Program-made: the position numbers and the translations under genes | Assembly: GCA_014380825.1 (NCBI GenBank) | Contig: JACMJD010000145.1 | Span: 1-7,313 of the forward strand | DNA length: 7,313 bases | From: Phycisphaerae bacterium | GTDB lineage: Bacteria > Planctomycetota > Phycisphaerae > Tepidisphaerales > Tepidisphaeraceae | Direction of reading: 5' to 3' | Shown here: one piece after another, positions 6,972-7,313 of the stretch | Position numbering within the stretch: position 1 is the first letter of the stretch | Layout of the letters: each line of letters begins with the position of its first letter | The notes under the pieces: generated by a model | Database searches by the model: none | What the model was told of the DNA's origin: nothing | What the model saw: only the letters and a program-made list of their open reading frames with translations

Positions 6972-7313
6972 ACCGCTCTCCGGCGTGGGGCCCGCTCACG
7001 TGCAGTTCTGGGGTTTCTGGCTTACGCACGGGGCGGTCGTGCTCACGGCGCTGTACGTCGTGTTCGTGAGAGGCTTCAGACCCACGTGGCGCGACTACGG
7101 GATCGCGTGCGGCCTGATCTATGTGTACCTGGCGGTCGTGCTGCCCATAGATCTCCTGCTCGACGTGGACTATGGATACGTCGGGCGGGCCAGCCCCGGC
7201 CAAACGACGTTCGCGGAGATGCTGGGTCCGTGGCCCTTGCGGCTGGTGTGGATGGCGCTCATTGTGCATGCGGGGTTTGCGATGCTGATGCTAGTGAGCG
7301 TGCTGCCCGCCCG
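6970..7313 (+). pseudogene. C-terminal half of a TIGR02206 (YwaF-like) membrane protein, in a different frame, running off the window
   Basis: From about 6970 the coding signal is in the frame with codons at 6970, 6973 and so on. This is one base ahead of the antiporter frame (whose codons start at 6969, 6972). It reads PLSGVGPAHVQFWGFWLTHG, then a membrane segment VVLTALYVVFV, a loop RGFRPTWRDYG, a second membrane segment, DVDYGYVGRASPGQTTFAEM, the motif LGPWP (7222-7236), and a third membrane segment. This follows the second half of B. subtilis YwaF and TIGR02206 proteins, which have F..FF..HGG.VL, FVEGYRPT, NYMFL and LGPWPWY in that order. Roughly the first 120-130 residues of the family are missing, and no start codon with a ribosome site precedes this part. 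No stop occurs before the window end. The function of the family is unknown. Whether it is a gene fragment or the edge of a wrongly joined contig cannot be decided here. Confidence 0.72.

Noticed and set aside
6972..7313. In-frame continuation of the antiporter reading frame to the window end
   Set aside because: The frame has no stop, but the translation is Arg/Gly/Ala-rich with no membrane segments. The other frame gives clear TIGR02206 sequence, so this frame is non-coding after the junction.
1..7313. CRISPR arrays, tRNA genes, insertion sequences, defence or biosynthetic islands
   Set aside because: I saw no direct repeats with regular spacing, no tRNA-like cloverleaf, no transposase and no defence-type motifs. 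The intact genes are housekeeping or membrane functions.

Overview
The window is high-GC DNA with tightly packed genes on both strands. It most resembles a planctomycete, possibly of the Phycisphaerae, and probably comes from an environmental or metagenomic contig. The lineage is inferred from three things: a secreted protein combining a prenyltransferase-like toroid with DUF4159 domains (a family common in Planctomycetes), a UvrC with no C-terminal helix-hairpin-helix, and an NhaD/CitMHS-like antiporter of the planctomycete type. No rRNA or tRNA is present to confirm it.

Layout. Positions 1-675 (+) are the 3' end of uvrC. At 724-3108 (+) lies a 794-residue exported protein with an alpha/alpha toroid followed by two DUF4159-like domains. 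Immediately after its stop, 3109-3222 keeps what looks like the last ~35 codons of a VOC/glyoxalase-type gene, a probable gene remnant. At 3243-3322 there is a long, nearly perfect palindromic repeat of the REP/MITE-like kind. Read on the minus strand it is followed by eight Ts, so it probably also terminates transcription of the convergent minus-strand genes.

Three genes follow on the minus strand, transcribed purE (5856-5365), purK (5364-4240), then a SAM-dependent methyltransferase (4091-3342). purE and purK abut with no intervening base and together convert AIR to CAIR via N5-CAIR in purine synthesis. The methyltransferase lies 148 bases further on and its substrate is unknown.

Divergent from purE, with only about 29 bases between the start codons, an integral membrane antiporter gene begins at 5886 (+). 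Its recognisable sequence stops near 6971. From about 6970 the family signal moves to another reading frame and becomes the C-terminal half of an unrelated membrane protein family (TIGR02206/YwaF-like), which runs off the window. This junction is either a real deletion/recombination scar or a chimeric assembly join, and it is the most important thing to check here. I found no coherent new defence or biosynthetic system. Apart from the junction, the points of interest are the gene remnant, the palindromic repeat, the UvrC tail and the toroid-DUF4159 protein.
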